Assembly (NCBI GenBank): GCA_964579765.1
Contig: CAZOIK010000042.1
Location: 1-35,031 of the forward strand
Direction: 5' to 3'
Length of the DNA stretch: 35,031 nt
Source of the DNA: DATNBT01 sp964579765
Lineage (GTDB): Bacteria > Acidobacteriota > Vicinamibacteria > Vicinamibacterales > CAVVIG01
Within the stretch, counting starts at the first letter, position 1. Every line of letters starts with the position of its first letter. Under the pieces are notes generated by a model. That model saw only the letters and a program-made list of their open reading frames with translations, had not been told where the DNA came from and did no database searches. A program made the position numbers and the translations under genes. This document shows, one piece after another, positions 31,966 to 35,031 of this stretch.

Positions 31966-33279
31966 ATGTTCATCAGCAAGCTGTCGCTGCCGCGCCGGAC
32001 GTTCCTTCGCGGCCTCGGGGCCGCCATGGGACTGCCGCTGCTCGAGGCCATGGTGCCGGCGCTGACCGCCGCCGCGAAGACCGCCGCGGCGCCGCACCGC
32101 CGCCTCGGGTTCGTCTACGTGCCGCACGGCGTGATCATGGACCAGTGGACGCCGCCGGCCGACGGCGCCGGCCTCACGTCCACGCCGATCCTGCGGCCGC
32201 TCGAGCGCCATCGCGACTCGCTCGTCGTCGTCAGCAACCTGGCGCGGCCGGAGATGACCTTCGAGACGCAGCATGCGGGCGCGGCGGCGTCGTGGCTGTC
32301 GGGCGTGCCGCCCAAGCGCACCGAAGGGCCGGACTTTCAGGACGGCACGACGATCGATCAGGTCGTCGCGCGCGCGATCGGGCAGGACACGACGTTCCCC
32401 TCACTCGAGGTGGCGACGGAAGACTTCACCGGGCTGGTCGGCGCGTGCCCGCCGGGCTACAGCTGCGCGTACGTCAACACGCTCAACTGGCAGGGACCGA
32501 CGACGCCGCTGCCGATGGAGATCAACCCGCGGGTCGTGTTCGAGCGGATGTTCGGGAAGGCCGGGACCAGCGCCGAGCGCCTGGCGCGGATGCAGAAGGA
32601 TCTCAGCATCCTCGACTTCGTCAGCGACGACCTGTCGGATCTGAACCGCGATCTCGGGCCGCGCGATCGCACGCGGCTGGGCGAATATCTCGACGACATC
32701 CGCGAAGTGGAGCGGCGCATCCAGCGCGCCGAACAGCAGACGAGCGAGCTCACCGTGCCCGATGCGCCCGTCGGCGTGCCGGACTCGTTCGAGGAGCACG
32801 TCGGGCTGATGTTCGACCTGCTGGCGCTCGCCTATCAGGCCGACCTGACGCGGGTGTTCACGTTCATGCTGGCGCGCGAGTTCAGCCAGCGCACGTATCC
32901 GCAGATCGGCGTGCCCGAGCCGCACCACACGATCTCGCATCACGGGAACAACCCGGTGATGATCGCGCAGCACGCGAAGGTCAACGCGTACCACACCTCG
33001 CTCTTCGCGAAGTTCATCGACCGGCTGAAGGCGATTCCCGACGGCGACGGCACGCTGCTCGACCACACGATGCTCGTCTACGGCAGCGGGATGAGCAACG
33101 GCAACGGCCACACGCCGTATCCGCTGCCGCATCTGATTGCCGGCGGCGGCCTCAAGGGCAACCGCCACCTCGTCGCGCCGGAGCACTCGCCGAACGCGAA
33201 CATGCTGCTGACGATTGCCGAGAAGTGCGGCGTCGATCTGCCGTCGTTCGGCGTCAGCACCGCGCGACTGGACCTGTGA
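31966..33279 (+). CDS. Tat-exported DUF1552 protein, cassette B
   Basis: This 437-residue DUF1552 protein is a paralogue of 13899-15218. The twin-arginine signal LSLPRRTFLRG (R10, R11) is identical to copy A. PHHTISHHG carries the same histidines at the same residue numbers (H320, H321, H325, H326), and LVYGSGMSNGNGHTPYPLP lies near the C-terminus. GGGAGG at 31951-31956 gives a nine-base spacing to ATG 31966, 20 bases after the upstream stop. The open frame extends far upstream inside the DUF1592 gene, but that part has shadow-frame composition. The stop overlaps the ankyrin start (TGATG). Exact placement of the histidine block in both copies suggests it is functional. Confidence 0.9.
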   Translation: MFISKLSLPRRTFLRGLGAAMGLPLLEAMVPALTAAAKTAAAPHRRLGFVYVPHGVIMDQWTPPADGAGLTSTPILRPLERHRDSLVVVSNLARPEMTFETQHAGAAASWLSGVPPKRTEGPDFQDGTTIDQVVARAIGQDTTFPSLEVATEDFTGLVGACPPGYSCAYVNTLNWQGPTTPLPMEINPRVVFERMFGKAGTSAERLARMQKDLSILDFVSDDLSDLNRDLGPRDRTRLGEYLDDIREVERRIQRAEQQTSELTVPDAPVGVPDSFEEHVGLMFDLLALAYQADLTRVFTFMLAREFSQRTYPQIGVPEPHHTISHHGNNPVMIAQHAKVNAYHTSLFAKFIDRLKAIPDGDGTLLDHTMLVYGSGMSNGNGHTPYPLPHLIAGGGLKGNRHLVAPEHSPNANMLLTIAEKCGVDLPSFGVSTARLDL

Positions 33280-34610
33280 TGTCGCTGACGAGGCTCGCGG
33301 CGTTCGCGCTGGCCGGCGCTGTCGCGAGCGGCGCGGCGGCCGCCGATCTCCGGCTCGTGGACGCCGCCAGACACGAACGGGCCGCCGACGTGCGCACGCT
33401 CGTCGCGCAGCATGTGGACGTCAACGTCCGCGAGCCGGACGGGACGACGGCGCTGCACTGGGCTGTGCGCGCGGACGATCTCGAGTCGGTGCGCCTGCTC
33501 GTGCGCGCCGGCGCGTCGGTCGATGCGACGAACCGGTACGGGGTGCGGCCGCTGTCGCTCGCCGCGCGCAACGGCGACGTCGCGATGGTGCGGCTGCTGC
33601 TCGACGCCGGCGCCGACCCGGCGGCGGCGACGCCGGAAGGCGAGACCGTCCTGATGACGGCCGCCAAGACCGGCGACCCTGCGACCATCACGACGCTCCT
33701 CGACGCCGGCGCCGACGTGAACGCGCGCGAGCACTGGCTGAACGAAACGGCGCTCATGTGGGCGGCCGCCGAGAACCACGCGGACGCCGTTCGCGTCCTC
33801 CTCGAGTACGGCGCCGACATCGACGCGCGCTCGCTGCAGCAGGAGTTCGCGCCGTTCCGCTTCAACCTGGCGACGATGGTGAACACGGTGCTGCCGCGCG
33901 GGCACCTGACGGCGCTGATGATGGCGGCGCGTGAGGGCGCGGTCAACGCCGAGCGGGTGCTCATCGACCACCACGCGGATGTGAACCTCACCGATCCGGA
34001 CGGCGTCTCTCCACTCGTGATGGCGATTCTCAACGGCCACTACGACACGGCGGCGCTGCTGCTGGCGCATGGCGCCGATCCGAATATCGCCGACTCGGCG
34101 GGCATGACGGCCGTGTATGCCGCCGTGGACATGCACACGCAGCCGCTGATGATCAACCGGCCGACGCGCAAGCCGTCGGGCACCACCGACAATCTGACCG
34201 TGTTGCGGCAGATGCTCGCCAAAGGCGCCAATCCGAACGCGGCGTTGACCGGCGTCCTGCTCGCGCGGTATCACAACACCGGCGACCGCGCCCTCGGCGC
34301 CGGATCGACGCCGCTCATGCGCGCGGCGAAGGCGCTCGACGTCGCGGCGATGCGGATACTGCTCGAGGGCGGGGCCGACGTGACGCGCGCGAACGGCGCC
34401 GGCGCGACCGCGCTGATGTTCGCGGCGGGACTCGGCCGTCCCGCGGCCGCACACGACCCGGAGGCGGCGGCGCTCGAGGCCGTGCGGCTCTGCCTCGACC
34501 ACGGCGCCGACGTCGGCGCGAAGAATGCGGCGGGGCAGACGGCGGCGCAGATCGCCGCCGCTCGTTCAGACGCCGTCGCGAAGCTCCTCGAAGCCCCCGA
34601 CGCGCACTAA
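33279..34610 (+). CDS. Secreted ankyrin-repeat protein, cassette B
   Basis: This 443-residue ankyrin protein is a paralogue of 15190-16722. A signal peptide (about 1-22: LAAFALAGAVASGAAAA) is followed by repeats from about residue 25, such as DGTTALHWAVRADDLESVRL and ETVLMTAAKTGDPATITTLL. The non-ankyrin insert seen in copy A is present (about 276-350) with AVYAAVDMHT, INRPTRKP, RYHNTGDRALGAG, then TPLMRAA. It is shorter than copy A at the C-terminus, with fewer final repeats and no Gly/Arg tail. ATG 33279 overlaps the DUF1552 stop by one base, so translation is probably coupled. The open frame upstream of this ATG is a shadow of the DUF1552 gene. It likely works as a protein-binding scaffold in the envelope. 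Confidence 0.88.
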   Translation: MSLTRLAAFALAGAVASGAAAADLRLVDAARHERAADVRTLVAQHVDVNVREPDGTTALHWAVRADDLESVRLLVRAGASVDATNRYGVRPLSLAARNGDVAMVRLLLDAGADPAAATPEGETVLMTAAKTGDPATITTLLDAGADVNAREHWLNETALMWAAAENHADAVRVLLEYGADIDARSLQQEFAPFRFNLATMVNTVLPRGHLTALMMAAREGAVNAERVLIDHHADVNLTDPDGVSPLVMAILNGHYDTAALLLAHGADPNIADSAGMTAVYAAVDMHTQPLMINRPTRKPSGTTDNLTVLRQMLAKGANPNAALTGVLLARYHNTGDRALGAGSTPLMRAAKALDVAAMRILLEGGADVTRANGAGATALMFAAGLGRPAAAHDPEAAALEAVRLCLDHGADVGAKNAAGQTAAQIAAARSDAVAKLLEAPDAH

Positions 34611-34624
34611 AGGTCCGCTCATGG

Positions 34625-34675
34625 TGTAGTGAGGACCTTCAGGTCCGCCGGGCAGGCCTGAAGGCCTGCACTACA
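34625..34675. repeat. REP/BIME-like inverted pair, copy 2
   Basis: This element has outer arms TGTAGTG and CACTACA and two inner hairpins, GGACCT-TC-AGGTCC and GGCCT-GA-AGGCC. It matches the element at 10178-10233 nearly base for base apart from the central spacer. It begins 14 bases after the ankyrin stop and could shield the 3' end of the cassette B transcript. Confidence 0.75.
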
Positions 34676-34695
34676 TGGAATCGAAGCGCCACGCT

Positions 34696-34905
34696 CACTG
34701 GACGCAGCTCCCCGAGCACCGGACGCGCTGCCGCGCACACCGGAAACGCTCCCGCGCACCCCGGACGCAGCTCCCCGCCCATCGGACGGAGCTTCCCGCA
34801 GACCGGACGGGGCTCCACACACATCGGACGGAGCTCCGCGGGCATCGGACGGAGCTCCGCGGACACTGGACGCAGCGTCCCGCACACCGGCACGCCCATC
34901 CGGTT
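34696..34905. repeat. 21-bp minisatellite, ten units
   Basis: Ten consecutive 21-base units follow without gaps. A typical unit is CATCGGACGGAGCTCCGCGG plus one base. Units at 34822 and 34843 are identical except for the last base; the first three and the tenth are the most diverged. The core CGGACG recurs at the same phase. The sequence is open in several frames on both strands, as expected of a 3n-length repeat. Two related units in opposite orientation appear at about 34920-34960 (CCGTCCGGTC). Confidence 0.8.
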
Positions 34906-34984
34906 GGCGGGGCAGCGCGTCCGGTCTGCGGGATGGCCCGTCCGGTCTCCCGCGGGGGGCGGCCGACGGCCAGACCTTCGAGAT

Positions 34985-35031
34985 TTATTCGAGGGCGGGG
35001 ATGAGCGCCGGCGGGCCCAGGCGTCCGTAGC
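34985..35031 (-). CDS. Possible 3' end of a minus-strand gene
   Basis: The minus strand from the window edge reads YGRLGPPALIPALE and then TAA (34985-34987). The short hydrophobic C-terminus looks protein-like, and its placement would make it convergent with cassette B. Fourteen codons are too few to identify a product. Confidence 0.25.
   Translation of the reverse strand, partial: YGRLGPPALIPALE

Noticed and set aside
34696..34905. CRISPR array
   Set aside because: Units are contiguous with no unique spacers and no cas genes are nearby.
34675..35004. 109-codon plus-strand frame (HRTELRG repeats) and matching minus-strand frames
   Set aside because: The frames arise from the 21-bp tandem repeat, which is open in several frames. 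There is no SD and no non-repetitive protein-like part.

Overview
The window is about 35 kb of GC-rich DNA. Codons end mostly in G or C, many proteins carry signal peptides, and there are no mobile elements, tRNAs or rRNAs that I can see. The gene content points to Acidobacteriota, most likely the Vicinamibacteria (subgroup 6) lineage: Oar-like TonB-dependent receptors with carboxypeptidase-regulatory N-termini, paired DUF1592/DUF1552 proteins, CRTAC1 (FG-GAP plus ASPIC/UnbV) and GloVer-repeat proteins. This assignment is inference from gene content, not from a marker gene.

Layout. 1-714: the 3' part of deoxyribose-phosphate aldolase. 769-2618: an overlapping KdpD-like histidine kinase and OmpR/KdpE-like response regulator. 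2678-2893: a small charged protein whose ribosome-binding site lies inside a perfect palindrome. 3070-6633: a large secreted GloVer/Ig/MBG protein, followed by a 45-residue single-span membrane protein on the minus strand. 7105-10161: TonB receptor 1, convergent with a secreted double-VOC protein. 11501-16722: cassette A, a di-heme DUF1592-family protein, a Tat-exported DUF1552 protein and a secreted ankyrin protein. 16756-17415: a lipoprotein. 17619-20636: TonB receptor 2, convergent with a secreted TPR protein that is divergent from a CRTAC1 protein. 24531-27904: four consecutive genes encoding six SnoaL/NTF2-like domains, all with signal peptides. 27926-29491: a tannase/feruloyl-esterase-family protein whose expected nucleophile serine is glycine. 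29540-34610: cassette B, a second copy of the same three-gene cassette. 34611-35031: a REP-like element, a 21-bp minisatellite and perhaps the end of a minus-strand gene.

Almost everything from 7105 onward is predicted to act outside the cytoplasm. Two outer-membrane receptors, two di-heme proteins, two Tat-exported DUF1552 proteins, a VOC protein, a tannase-like protein and six SnoaL-like domains together suggest an envelope system for taking up and processing a complex, possibly aromatic, compound. This is a hypothesis. The firmest new-looking items are the twice-present DUF1592-DUF1552-ankyrin cassette, the SnoaL array with its three-domain fusion and degenerate third domain, the tannase-like protein lacking its serine, the REP-like hairpin family, and the 21-bp minisatellite.
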